A stretch of DNA of 64,000 bases from Novosphingobium sp. (GTDB taxonomy: Bacteria > Pseudomonadota > Alphaproteobacteria > Sphingomonadales > Sphingomonadaceae), in the NCBI RefSeq assembly GCF_024642085.1, contig NZ_JAHEBV010000002.1, forward strand, positions 1 to 64,000, read 5' to 3'. Below, piece by piece: positions 17,212 to 25,446 of this stretch. A program made the translations under genes and the position numbers. Position 1 is the stretch's first letter. Each line of letters starts with the position of its first letter. The notes beneath the pieces are model-generated. The model was not told where the DNA came from. It worked only from the letters and a program-made list of their open reading frames with translations, and searched no databases.

Positions 17212-17727
17212 TCAGATCCGTTCGGCCAGCTTGATCGCCGCGCGGCATCCCAGCCGGATGGCGCCCGACAGCAAAGGGAAGCCGGGAGCGCGCTCAGCCC
17301 CGGCAGCCAAGGCGGTTTCGCGGTGCTCACGTTCGTCGGCGCGAAACTCCTCGATCAGAGCGGCCAGTTCAGGATCGTCATCACCCAGCTGTTCAAGCTG
17401 CTCGGTGTAGTGCCGGTCGATCTCCTCTTCGACAGCTGCGGTGCAGGCCATGGCCGCTTCCGGTGATATCAGTGCGGTCGCAGCGCCCAATGCAAAGCCC
17501 GCCACGTCCCAGAATGGTTGCAATATGGTGGGCCGGACCCCGCGTTCTGCGATCAGCGCGTCAAACTTGGCACGGTGACCGGCTTCCTGTTCGGCCATGT
17601 GGCGCACGGTCGCAGCATGGGGCGCCCGATCACCCATCACTGCCAACTGACCGGCATAGATTCGCGTGGCGCCATACTCGCCCGCCTGATCGACGCGGAG
17701 CATCCGCTCGGATTGAACGCGGTTCAT
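17212..17727 (-). CDS. coq7: Demethoxyubiquinone hydroxylase, Coq7 family
   Basis: Di-iron monooxygenase in ubiquinone synthesis that hydroxylates the demethoxyubiquinone ring at the membrane surface. 171 aa from ATG 17727 (NRVQSERMLRVDQAGEYGA), which overlaps the dsbB stop by 4 bp; the 293-aa track ORF wrongly fuses it to an out-of-frame piece of dsbB. Iron ligands are visible: E in AGEYGA, ExxH in EQEAGHRAKFD, E in AAVEEEIDRHY, and ExxH in DEREHRETAL. Full length for the short bacterial type. Last gene of the ctp-dsbB-coq7 run. Confidence 0.94.
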   Translation of the reverse strand: MNRVQSERMLRVDQAGEYGATRIYAGQLAVMGDRAPHAATVRHMAEQEAGHRAKFDALIAERGVRPTILQPFWDVAGFALGAATALISPEAAMACTAAVEEEIDRHYTEQLEQLGDDDPELAALIEEFRADEREHRETALAAGAERAPGFPLLSGAIRLGCRAAIKLAERI

Positions 17728-18215
17728 GGCTGTGATCCCTGCGAACGGCGCAGCAGCCCAAAAATCAGCAGCGCCGCGATGGTTGAAATAAGAAAGTTGA
17801 ACCCGGCCAGACTGATCCCCAGCACTTCCCACTGAACCTGGTCGCAGCGCACGATCGGCGCGTTGAGAATGGCTTTCAGCGGGTCGCCAGTCCCATCCAG
17901 CGGACTTGCGGTGCAAGTCGTTATACCCTCCCACCATCCATATTCGACCCCGGCATGAAAAGCTCCAATCGCGCCAGAAATCAGGATGGCAAATGCCGCA
18001 AGTGCCACCAGCAGCCGCGCCTGACCGCGCAACACATAAGCCAGGATGCCCAGCGCAACGGCAACAAAATGCGGATAGCGCTGCCACCAGCACATCTCGC
18101 AGGGGTATAGATCAAACCCGATCTCGCCAAGATAGGCGCCGCCCAGCAAGGCCGCTGGCACCGCCAACGCCAAAAGGCGCGCCCAGATCCACGCCGTTGC
18201 CCCGCGTGACAGCAT
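17724..18215 (-). CDS. dsbB: Disulfide bond formation protein B
   Basis: Inner-membrane oxidoreductase that passes electrons from DsbA to quinone. 163 aa with four hydrophobic segments. The first cysteine pair is CEMC (YPCEMCWWQRYPH), followed by a periplasmic loop with TTCTASPLDG and VRCDQVQWEV that supplies the second pair. The gene is linked by TAATG (1-bp overlap) to the upstream protease gene and by ATGA to coq7; the coq7 product works on the quinone that DsbB uses, though the linkage may be chance. A dsbA partner is not in this window. Confidence 0.92.
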   Translation of the reverse strand: MLSRGATAWIWARLLALAVPAALLGGAYLGEIGFDLYPCEMCWWQRYPHFVAVALGILAYVLRGQARLLVALAAFAILISGAIGAFHAGVEYGWWEGITTCTASPLDGTGDPLKAILNAPIVRCDQVQWEVLGISLAGFNFLISTIAALLIFGLLRRSQGSQP

Positions 18216-19552
18216 TACTTGCCCTTGGCGGCCAGAGCGACGCCGCCAGTGCGGCGCAGGGTTTCCATCGCGTAATAAAGCTGAAAATCCTTGATGCCTT
18301 TGGCCTTCAGCTCTTCTGCTGTCTGCTTGAAGCGCGGATCGATCTGGCGATCGGCCTCAAGCTTCTTGTCGTCCATGCTGATCTCGTTGACCAAGTGGCG
18401 GCGCAGGTCGCTTTCGCGCAAAGCCAGATCATTGCGGCGCTGGGCATCGGGATCGGACAGCTGCGGGACACGGATATCAGGGTCGATCCCGCCTTCCTGC
18501 ACCGACCGGCCCGACGGTGTGAAATAGCGCGCAGTGGTAAGCTTGACTGCGTGGCTGCGATCGAGCTCGAACAGCGACTGGACGCTGCCTTTGCCAAAGC
18601 TGCGTTCGCCCATAATTACCGCGCGGTGCTGGTCCTGCAGCGCGCCTGCAACGATTTCCGAAGCCGAGGCCGAACCGGCGTCGATCAACACAACCAGTGG
18701 CAAGCCTTTTGCTGCATCGCCCGGATAAACGCTTTCAGCCTTGTAGAATTCGTTATCCTGCGGGTTGCGGCCGCGCTGCGACACGATATCGCCTTTGGTC
18801 AGGAACAGGTCGGACAATGCCACCGCTTCGTCCAGCGCGCCGCCCGGATTGGACCTAAGATCGAGCACAAGGCCTGACAGTTTGCCGGCGCTTTGCTTGC
18901 GTAGCTCGGCAATAGCGCGATTGACGTTTACGCCGACATCGCGCGAAAACTCATTCACGCTGATAACGCCAACGTCTTTTTCCAGCTTCCAGGTAACCGG
19001 CTCCAGCGTGATTACGCCGCGCGTTACAGTAACATCAAACGGCTGTTCGCGGCCTGCGCGAAAGATCGTCAGGCGGATTTTGGAGCCCGCTTCGCCGCGC
19101 ATCTTGGCCACGGCATCGTCAAGATCACCGCCATAGATCAGCTTGCCATCAAGGTGCGTAATATAATCGCCCGCCTTGACTCCCGATGCTTCGGCCGGGC
19201 TGCCGCGCATCGGCGAAACCACCTTGACCGCACCATCGTCCATTTCAACCGACAGCCCAAGGCCCGAATATTTGCCGTCGATCATCGTGGTCAGCCGGGT
19301 CAGCGTCGCGCCTTCAAGATATGTTGAATGCGGATCGAGTGATGCCAGCATCCCGTCAATTGCCCCGTTGATCAATTTGTCATCATCGACCTGCTCAACA
19401 TATTGAGATTTGACCATCTGATAGACCGACAAAAGCCGCCCGAACTCGGGCCCAGCGCGACCGTCAACTGCGGCAAGACCTGCAGTAGTTGCCGGAATCA
19501 GGGCAACGGCGGTAACCAGCAAGCTGGCGCGAAGCAGAGGTGCGAACTTCAT
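18215..19552 (-). CDS. ctpA: S41 carboxy-terminal processing protease (CtpA-like)
   Basis: 445-aa periplasmic serine protease. Signal peptide about residues 1-27. The PDZ domain (about 95-180) contains SVEMDDGAVKVVSPMRGSPAEASGVKAGDYI. The S41 catalytic domain follows with the Ser in IDAGSASASEIVAGALQ and the Lys about 25 residues later in ERSFGKGSVQ. LDLRSNPGGALDEAV is typical. Such proteases process or degrade envelope proteins, including peptidoglycan hydrolases and their activators. It lies just downstream of an EnvC-like activator gene (63 bp gap), a common alphaproteobacterial arrangement. Confidence 0.94.
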   Translation of the reverse strand: MKFAPLLRASLLVTAVALIPATTAGLAAVDGRAGPEFGRLLSVYQMVKSQYVEQVDDDKLINGAIDGMLASLDPHSTYLEGATLTRLTTMIDGKYSGLGLSVEMDDGAVKVVSPMRGSPAEASGVKAGDYITHLDGKLIYGGDLDDAVAKMRGEAGSKIRLTIFRAGREQPFDVTVTRGVITLEPVTWKLEKDVGVISVNEFSRDVGVNVNRAIAELRKQSAGKLSGLVLDLRSNPGGALDEAVALSDLFLTKGDIVSQRGRNPQDNEFYKAESVYPGDAAKGLPLVVLIDAGSASASEIVAGALQDQHRAVIMGERSFGKGSVQSLFELDRSHAVKLTTARYFTPSGRSVQEGGIDPDIRVPQLSDPDAQRRNDLALRESDLRRHLVNEISMDDKKLEADRQIDPRFKQTAEELKAKGIKDFQLYYAMETLRRTGGVALAAKGK

Positions 19553-19615
19553 CGGTGCGGCCTTTCGTATCGAGTGGCTGCTTTATAGACGGCCAAGCCT
19601 TAACGCCAGATAGCC

Positions 19616-20842
19616 CTAACGGGCAGCAATTTCGAGGGGATTGACCGGTTCGCCCCCCTTGCGCAGCTCGAGTGTGATCACTGGGCGGCCCGGCCCCGCC
19701 AGCCCCAACGGTGATCCGGCGATCAATTGCGCCCCCACGCGTGTATCCAGCGTAACCAGGCCGGTTATCACACTTGTCCAGCCGCCCGCGTGTTCGATGA
19801 TTACTATTTGCCCGTAGCCGGCATAGGGCCCGGCAAAGGCGACCCGTCCGGCAGCGGGTGCCACGGTTTGGGCCGAAGGGTTCACGGCGAGCGTAATTCC
19901 GCGTGCTCGAGGCTTGCCAGAGGTGCTGGCGCCAAAGCCCTGGACGAGCCGCCCGGCGACGGGAAGACGGTATCCAGCGGGGGCAGTGGCAGAAGTATCG
20001 GGCCCATCGGTCGGAGACGCAGCGGAACCGCTGACCTGTGCACTTGCGGGCAGTGCCGGACGCAGAACCGGCCCCGGCAGGGAGGCCAGTTCGGCGCGCA
20101 ATTCTCCTTGCTTTGAAAGTTCGCCAACCAGGCTGCCCAGATCGCGGGCTTGTTCGGCAAGCGCCAGGGCGCGCTCTGCCTCGCGATCGGCTACACCGCT
20201 GGCTTCACGTGAAGTCAGGCGTTGCTTAGTCTCGACCGCAGCTAGCGCCTGGCGGCGGCGGGCAAACTCGCCCTCGCTGGCGCGCAGATCGGCATTGGCG
20301 GCAACGGCCTTTGATTCCAGCGCGCGAGCGTGCATAATTTCGTTGCGCAGCCCTGCGGTACGGCGCTGGACCTCGGGCAGCATGGTCTGCAGGACCGCGC
20401 GAAGGTAAATCGTATCTTGGAGCGATCCCGGTCGGAGCAAAGACAACGTGGGGGGGCGGCGCGACATGCGCTGCAGCGCTGCGGTTAGCCGCACCAAGGG
20501 CCGCTGATGCTCGGCCAGTCGGGCGCGCAGCACCGCACGCTGACTTGCGATTACCGAAATCTGTGCCTGGTTCGCGGCGATCGCCGCCTCAGCCTGTTGG
20601 ATTCGGGCGGCAAGTGCAGCACTTTCCTGCGCAGTCTTGTCAGCCTCTGCTACAGCGTTGCGCGCTGCGATTTCAAGCTGATGCGCACGTTCACCGGCCT
20701 CGGCCTGCTGGGCCCTCGCAGCAAAGAGCGCCTCGGCCGCATCCTGCGCAGTTGTCGGGGCGGCAGTGTCTTGCGCCAAAGCGCCGCCGACCATGGCCAG
20801 CGCGCCAAGCGACAAGACAAGGAACATCGGACGCAGCGCCAT
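19616..20842 (-). CDS. EnvC-like murein hydrolase activator with degenerate LytM domain
   Basis: 408 aa from ATG 20842 (ALRPMFLVLSLGALAMVGG), with AAGGA just upstream; the track starts 20 codons earlier. A signal peptide is followed by a long coiled coil (about 30-240, Ala/Glu/Gln/Arg-rich) and a C-terminal LytM/M23 domain (about 300-405). Both metal-binding motifs of active M23 peptidases are lost: HxGxD is replaced by RARGITLAV and HxH by ITLELRKGG. That is the EnvC condition, where the domain activates amidases and does not cut. Role in cell separation is inferred. Sits between rlmH and ctpA. Confidence 0.88.
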   Translation of the reverse strand: MALRPMFLVLSLGALAMVGGALAQDTAAPTTAQDAAEALFAARAQQAEAGERAHQLEIAARNAVAEADKTAQESAALAARIQQAEAAIAANQAQISVIASQRAVLRARLAEHQRPLVRLTAALQRMSRRPPTLSLLRPGSLQDTIYLRAVLQTMLPEVQRRTAGLRNEIMHARALESKAVAANADLRASEGEFARRRQALAAVETKQRLTSREASGVADREAERALALAEQARDLGSLVGELSKQGELRAELASLPGPVLRPALPASAQVSGSAASPTDGPDTSATAPAGYRLPVAGRLVQGFGASTSGKPRARGITLAVNPSAQTVAPAAGRVAFAGPYAGYGQIVIIEHAGGWTSVITGLVTLDTRVGAQLIAGSPLGLAGPGRPVITLELRKGGEPVNPLEIAAR

Positions 20843-20850
20843 CGCCGTCC

Positions 20851-21273
20851 TTATCCCGAACGATGATAGGGATGGCCAGCCAGAATGCTGACCGCGCGCC
20901 ACAATTGTTCCGCAAGCATGGCCCGTGCCATCATGTGCGGCCAGGTCATCGCGCCAAATGCGATCAGCAGGTCGGCTTGGGATCGTGCTGCTTTGGCGTG
21001 GCCGTCCGCTGCGCCGATCACGAAGCGCGTTTCGCGCACGCCTTCATCACGCCATTTGCCCAGCAGCGCCGCAAACTCACCGGACGAAAACTGACGGCCG
21101 CGCTCATCCAACAGGACAGTACGCGATGGCGTCATGGCAGCAGGCGACGCACCGCCTGCATCGGGTAGCTCAGTCAGTTTAACCGGCCAGGCAATCCGCG
21201 CGAGATAGCGATCGACCAATTCAGCTTCGGGTGATCGTCCGATCTTGCCGCGCGCAACGATGTGGAGGCGCAT
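20851..21273 (-). CDS. rlmH: 23S rRNA pseudouridine-1915 N3-methyltransferase RlmH
   Basis: 140-aa SPOUT methyltransferase that modifies helix 69 of 23S rRNA on 70S ribosomes. The SAM knot appears as RFVIGAADGHAKAARSQADLLIAFGAMTWPHMMARAMLAEQLWRA in outline, and the C-terminus ends SILAGHPYHRSG, the family signature. Slightly shorter than E. coli RlmH (155). Located 12 bp after rsfS, the usual neighbour. Confidence 0.95.
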   Translation of the reverse strand: MRLHIVARGKIGRSPEAELVDRYLARIAWPVKLTELPDAGGASPAAMTPSRTVLLDERGRQFSSGEFAALLGKWRDEGVRETRFVIGAADGHAKAARSQADLLIAFGAMTWPHMMARAMLAEQLWRAVSILAGHPYHRSG

Positions 21274-21285
21274 CGACCGGTTGGA

Positions 21286-21702
21286 TCAAGCAGCGCCGAC
21301 GCTGTCGCCGAATGCCCACATGCGTTCAAGGTTATAGAAACTGCGCACTTCGGGACGGAACAGATGAACGACAACGTCGCCGGCATCGACCAGCACCCAG
21401 TCGGCGGCGGGCAGCCCCTCGATCCGGACATGACCGAAACCGCCATGCTTGATCCGTTCGGCCAGCTTCTGCGCCATTGCGGCGACCTGACGGGTCGAGC
21501 GGCCCGAAGCGATTACCATGAAATCGGCAATCGAGCTTTTGCCTTCGAGCGGGATCGAGACGAGTTCCATCGCCTGGTCGTCGTCGAGCGACTTCAGAAC
21601 GAGTTCGTGGAGCGAGCCCGGTTCCGAGGCGGGGAGCGGGGCCGGTACCCCGGCATCTGAGGCCGGCGTGGTCGCGGCCAGATCGGAAGAATTGGGCGTC
21701 AT
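21286..21702 (-). CDS. rsfS: Ribosome silencing factor RsfS
   Basis: 138-aa protein that binds ribosomal protein L14 and blocks subunit joining when nutrients are low. An N-terminal tail of about 30 residues rich in Ala/Pro/Ser precedes the conserved domain: ELVLKSLDDDQAMELVSIPLEGKSSIADFMVIASGRS, then HVRIEGLPAADWVLVDAGDVVVHLFRPEVRSFYNLERMW in outline. The tail makes the start less certain. Order nadD-rsfS-rlmH is standard. Confidence 0.94.
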   Translation of the reverse strand: MTPNSSDLAATTPASDAGVPAPLPASEPGSLHELVLKSLDDDQAMELVSIPLEGKSSIADFMVIASGRSTRQVAAMAQKLAERIKHGGFGHVRIEGLPAADWVLVDAGDVVVHLFRPEVRSFYNLERMWAFGDSVGAA

Positions 21703-21742
21703 TTAAGCGGAAACGGCTCCTCTGGGCGGGCGGCGCAAGGGT

Positions 21743-22417
21743 TCATGCGATGTCGGGTTCGACGGGACGGTGGGTAAGCGGATCGTACCAAGCGCGGCCG
21801 ACAAAGCGGCTGGCCCAGTCGGGATCGGCGCGGCGAACAGCTGTCGCCGAGCGCGGATCGGGATCGAAACGCAAATGTATCAGCGCGGGTGCGCTCCATC
21901 CTGCCCGGTGCTTAAGGCTGGCGGCGGACCGCCGGTAACGGCCGAGCCAGGCTGCCGCGGGGCTCGCGGCTGCGGCGGTGTCATAACCCGGACGCGCAAT
22001 TACCGCAATCGGCATGGTCCGCGCAATCTGCCGCCAGTCGCGCCAGCGGTGCATTTGAGCCAGATTGTCGCTTCCCATGAGCCACACAAAACGGGTCTTG
22101 GGATAGCGGCGAACCAGCGCGCGCAAGGTTTCCACTGTATAAACTGTGCCTAGTTCGCTCTCTATCGCGGTCGGAACGATTCGCGCGGCACGCGCCTGTG
22201 CCACTGCCGATCCCAGCCGCGCCGCAAGCGGCGCCATCCCAGCTTTAGGCTTGAGCGGATTGCCGGGGGACACCAGCCACCAGACCTCGTCCAATCCCAA
22301 CGCCTGCAGTGCAAACAACGAAATACGGCGATGCCCGCCGTGTGCGGGATTGAAGCTGCCGCCAAGGAGCCCGACTGTCTTCAGGGCCGTATCTGTCCGC
22401 TGCCGCGAACCAGCCAC
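21743..22417 (-). CDS. nadD: Nicotinate-nucleotide adenylyltransferase NadD
   Basis: 224-aa enzyme converting nicotinate mononucleotide and ATP to deamido-NAD. The nucleotidyltransferase motif is [17 protein letters not shown] and the substrate region includes [12 protein letters not shown] and [16 protein letters not shown]. The C-terminal ISTxxR-type motif is not clear. The GTG start overlaps the end of proA by 37 bp; no strong ribosome site is visible, and coupling to proA translation is likely. Confidence 0.93.
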   Translation of the reverse strand: MAGSRQRTDTALKTVGLLGGSFNPAHGGHRRISLFALQALGLDEVWWLVSPGNPLKPKAGMAPLAARLGSAVAQARAARIVPTAIESELGTVYTVETLRALVRRYPKTRFVWLMGSDNLAQMHRWRDWRQIARTMPIAVIARPGYDTAAAASPAAAWLGRYRRSAASLKHRAGWSAPALIHLRFDPDPRSATAVRRADPDWASRFVGRAWYDPLTHRPVEPDIA

Positions 22418-23658
22418 TTGTAGGTAGTCAAGCCTTCGAGGGCGACCGGACCGCGGGCGTGAAGGCGTCCGGTGGCGATCCCGATCTCGGCGCCCAGGCC
22501 AAACTCACCCCCGTCTGCGAACTGCGAACTGGCATTGTGAATCACGATAGCGCTGTCGACTTCGGCCAGGAACCGTTCTGCTGCGCCGATATCTTCGGTG
22601 ACGATTGCATCGGTGTGGTGCGAAGAGTGGCATGCGATATGCCTCAATGCAGCCTCTAATCCGTCCACCACGGCAACCGAGAGGATCGCATCGAGATATT
22701 CGGTATCCCAGTCATTGTCCGCAGCTGGAGCAATTCGCGCATCAAGCGCACACGCCCGTGCATCACCGCGCAGTTCACAGCCCGCACCGAGCAGGTCTGC
22801 GACCACGGCCTGGGCAGCGGGAAACTGCACGTCGATCAGCAGCGTCTCCATGGCTCCGCAGATCCCGGTTCGGCGCATCTTGGCGTTTAGCGCAATCGCC
22901 GCTGCCTTGGCCGGATCGGCTGCAGCGTGGATATAGGTGTGGCAAATCCCGTCGAGGTGAGCGAGCACGGGAACACGGGCATCGGCTTGCACCCGTGCGA
23001 CCAAGCTCTTGCCCCCGCGCGGCACGATCATGTCGATCAGGCCAGCTGCGGTCAGCATAGCGCCGACGGCAGCCCGGTCCTGGGTCGGGAGCAGCTGAAC
23101 TGCGGCAGCGGGAACGCCTTCGCCTTCCAGTCCTGCGACGAGGGCGGCATGTATCGCACGGTTGGAGTACACGGCTTCACTGCCCCCGCGCAGCAGCACC
23201 GCATTACCCGAACGCAGGCATAGCGCGGCGGCATCGGCAGTGACGTTGGGCCGGCTTTCATAGATGATGCCGATCAGACCGATTGGCACGCGCACCCGCG
23301 ACAGCGCCATACCGTTGGGCCGGACCGAACTGTCGATGACCGCGCCAACCGGATCGGCCAAATCGGCAACCTGATCTACTGCATCGGCAATGGCCGCCAG
23401 CCGTGCCGCATCAAGTCTCAACCGGTCAAGCATCGCCGGGCTAAGGCCGCTGGCCTCCCCGGTTGCAACATCACGCGCATTGGCAGCCAGGACCGCGCCT
23501 TCGGCAGCACGCAAGGCAGTCGCGGCAGCGTGCAAAGCCCGCGCCTTTGCCGCCGAATCCATCTGCGCGAGCTGGCGCTGCGCTGCGCGACCAGCCGCGG
23601 CAAGCCGGCCAACAAGGTTTTCGGGCGATTCGGCTTTGGTCTCGAGTTGTGAATTCAT
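22381..23658 (-). CDS. proA: Gamma-glutamyl phosphate reductase
   Basis: 425-aa aldehyde-dehydrogenase-fold enzyme of proline synthesis, reducing gamma-glutamyl phosphate to the semialdehyde with NADPH. Landmarks: [31 protein letters not shown] in outline, VPRGGKSLV, and the catalytic Cys in [11 protein letters not shown]-terminal [23 protein letters not shown] is intact. I start at ATG 23658 ([14 protein letters not shown]); the track begins 13 codons earlier at GTG. The usual partner proB is not adjacent. Its upstream region is shared with the divergent M23-bactofilin pair and carries clustered GANTC sites. Confidence 0.95.
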   Translation of the reverse strand: MNSQLETKAESPENLVGRLAAAGRAAQRQLAQMDSAAKARALHAAATALRAAEGAVLAANARDVATGEASGLSPAMLDRLRLDAARLAAIADAVDQVADLADPVGAVIDSSVRPNGMALSRVRVPIGLIGIIYESRPNVTADAAALCLRSGNAVLLRGGSEAVYSNRAIHAALVAGLEGEGVPAAAVQLLPTQDRAAVGAMLTAAGLIDMIVPRGGKSLVARVQADARVPVLAHLDGICHTYIHAAADPAKAAAIALNAKMRRTGICGAMETLLIDVQFPAAQAVVADLLGAGCELRGDARACALDARIAPAADNDWDTEYLDAILSVAVVDGLEAALRHIACHSSHHTDAIVTEDIGAAERFLAEVDSAIVIHNASSQFADGGEFGLGAEIGIATGRLHARGPVALEGLTTYKWLVRGSGQIRP

Positions 23659-23705
23659 GGCGAAAATCGGCCTATCACCGCCTAATTGCCTTGTCACGGC
23701 CAGAC

Positions 23706-23876
23706 GAGTCTGGGCCGGGTTCCGAGCGCATTCGCAATACGTAGTTTACCCCTATGTCAGCTAAATCCTTCGTTTCGTCCCGAGTCTAATTCGACTCGGC
23801 GTCTTAGCTATCCCGCAGATTCGCCATGCCCGATCCGACCTGCTAGCGCGCGGCCCATAAAGGGACAAAGGGACTC
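23706..23876. promoter_or_regulatory. GANTC-rich divergent promoter region
   Basis: Five GANTC motifs lie between proA and the M23 gene: 23706, 23782, 23793, 23818 and 23872. Two of them form the arms of a perfect 7-bp inverted repeat CCGAGTC (23780-23786) TAATTC GACTCGG (23793-23799). GANTC is the methylation target of CcrM in many alphaproteobacteria, where promoter methylation with GcrA gives cell-cycle control. About 0.6 sites would be expected by chance here at 62% GC (estimate). No clear -35/-10 pair is visible. Confidence 0.45.
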
Positions 23877-23885
23877 GGGGTCGTT

Positions 23886-25058
23886 TTGCAAAAGTTGGCC
23901 GAAGGTGGATTAAGGGGCCGCCTGCGTGCGTGGTTTCCGGATCGCGAGTTTTTCATGCGATCGCAGGGTCAGGTTCGCTTCATCAAGATTTCCGCGCGTG
24001 TGCAGATGATTGCTGCAGGCGCAATTGCCGCATTGCTGGCTGTCTGGCTGCTGTCGATGGCTGCCATGGCGATTTCCAGTGTGCTGTCGACTCGCCACCG
24101 TCTGGCTCTGCTTGACCGTGAAGCCAAGGTCGCAAGTTCGGAAAGCCGGTTGAACGCATACGGCGAAAACATCGGCAAGGTTGCCGACGATTTGAAGCGC
24201 CGCCAGGACTTCATCGAAAAGACCAGCCAGGCCGTGTTGGGCGACCTCCCCCGTGACGCCAAGGCTGGCGAAACAGTGTCGAACAGTTCAAGCGAAGCGG
24301 CGCAGACAGTGGAAAAGGTCTCTCTGGCTGTACCGCAGGCTGTCGAGCTGGCCCGGATAGAAGCGCGGCAGCTTGCCTTGATTGAAGGTTTGACCAGGCT
24401 TGCTGATCGGCGCGCAGCAGCGGCTGAAGCGCGCCTGAGCAGCCTGGGCCTTAATCCCAAGTCGATGCTTGCTGCGCGTGACGATCGGTCAGCGCAAGGT
24501 GGTCCGCAGATAGCCTTGGCGACATCGTCCGATGGATCAATAGACCCGCGTTTTCAACGCTTTGCATTAAGCATGGCGCGCATGGACTTGCTCGAGCGTT
24601 CGATCCGGGGCCTGCCGCAAGTGCTTCCGGCCAGTCTGGAATACATCTCATCCGGCTTCGGTTATCGCGCCAACCCCTTTACCGGCGGCGGCGGCGAGTT
24701 TCATCCCGGACTTGATTTCAAGGGGCCGCTCGGCGCACCAATCTATGCGGCAGCGCGAGGAACGGTAAGCTTTGTCGGCCAGCGATCCGGCTATGGCAAC
24801 TGCGTCGAGATTGACCACGGCAACGGCCTTGTGACCCGGTATGCCCATATGTCGGCTTTCCGCACGCAAATCGGACTGGCCGTCAATCCGGGCGAAGTCA
24901 TCGGCCTGATCGGCAGCACTGGTCGTTCGACCGGACCGCACCTGCATTTTGAAGTCCGCATCGGCGACAGGCCGGTCAACCCGCGTCCCTTTTTGGAGGC
25001 AGCGCCCCATGTTCAAGCAGAAAACCGCGCCGGAAACGGCGCCCAGACCGCAAGGTAA
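23886..25058 (+). CDS. M23 peptidase paired with bactofilin
   Basis: 390-aa membrane-anchored zinc endopeptidase acting on peptidoglycan cross-links. A cytoplasmic N-tail (FPDREFFMRSQGQVRFIKIS) precedes one TM helix near 42-65, then a periplasmic coiled coil (about 75-200) and a C-terminal LytM domain (about 255-365). Zinc ligands are intact: HPGLDFKGP and HLHFEVRIG, with YGNCVEIDHGNGLVTRYAHMS between. The start is TTG 23886 on the track; no strong ribosome site, and ATG 23955 would lose the conserved tail. The bactofilin gene overlaps its end by 50 bp. Confidence 0.9.
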   Translation: MQKLAEGGLRGRLRAWFPDREFFMRSQGQVRFIKISARVQMIAAGAIAALLAVWLLSMAAMAISSVLSTRHRLALLDREAKVASSESRLNAYGENIGKVADDLKRRQDFIEKTSQAVLGDLPRDAKAGETVSNSSSEAAQTVEKVSLAVPQAVELARIEARQLALIEGLTRLADRRAAAAEARLSSLGLNPKSMLAARDDRSAQGGPQIALATSSDGSIDPRFQRFALSMARMDLLERSIRGLPQVLPASLEYISSGFGYRANPFTGGGGEFHPGLDFKGPLGAPIYAAARGTVSFVGQRSGYGNCVEIDHGNGLVTRYAHMSAFRTQIGLAVNPGEVIGLIGSTGRSTGPHLHFEVRIGDRPVNPRPFLEAAPHVQAENRAGNGAQTAR

Positions 25059-25419
25059 GTCGATGGCAGCTTCCACTTTTTCCGTATTCGGCACCGACAT
25101 CCGCATCACCGGCAATGTGCACGCTTCGGCCGATCTGCACATTGATGGCCATGTCGAAGGCGATGTCACCTGCACCTCGCTGGTGCAGGGTGAAGGCAGC
25201 GAGATCCAGGGCGCGGTCAAAGCCGAAACCGCCCGCCTGTCAGGCACGGTGCGCGGCACGATCAACGCCCGTGATCTGGTCATCCTGAAATCAGCACGAA
25301 TCCATGGCGACGTTCATTACGATTCGCTGACAATTGAACAGGGCGCCCAGGTTGACGGCCGCTTTGCACCGCGCGTGGCGGGCGAAGACGCCACTGTGGT
25401 CAACTTTGCAGCGAGTTGA
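25009..25419 (+). CDS. Bactofilin cytoskeletal protein
   Basis: 136 aa from ATG 25009 (FKQKTAPETAPRPQG), chosen because GGAGG lies 9 bp upstream; the track ORF starts 20 codons earlier. The bactofilin (DUF583) beta-helix shows as short repeats: DIRITGNVHASADLHIDGHVEGDV, IQGAVKAETARLSGTVRGTINA, RDLVILKSARIHGDVHYDSLTIEQGAQVDG in outline. Bactofilins polymerise without nucleotide under the membrane and locally recruit cell-wall enzymes. Overlap with the M23 gene supports a working pair. Convergent with fadD. Confidence 0.93.
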   Translation: MFKQKTAPETAPRPQGKSMAASTFSVFGTDIRITGNVHASADLHIDGHVEGDVTCTSLVQGEGSEIQGAVKAETARLSGTVRGTINARDLVILKSARIHGDVHYDSLTIEQGAQVDGRFAPRVAGEDATVVNFAAS

Positions 25420-25446
25420 GGCCTGTTCGCTGCTGGTTTCGGGCTT

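Noticed and set aside
17212-18093. 293-aa ORF fusing Coq7 with an upstream segment
   Set aside because: The upstream part is an out-of-frame reading of dsbB; the true coq7 start overlaps the dsbB stop by 4 bp.
20203-20214. CTTCACGTGAAG palindrome resembling parS
   Set aside because: Matches the parS consensus at 11 of 16 positions in my count, lacking the outer T/A pairs. It lies inside the EnvC-like coding sequence over 40 kb from parB. Not enough to call.
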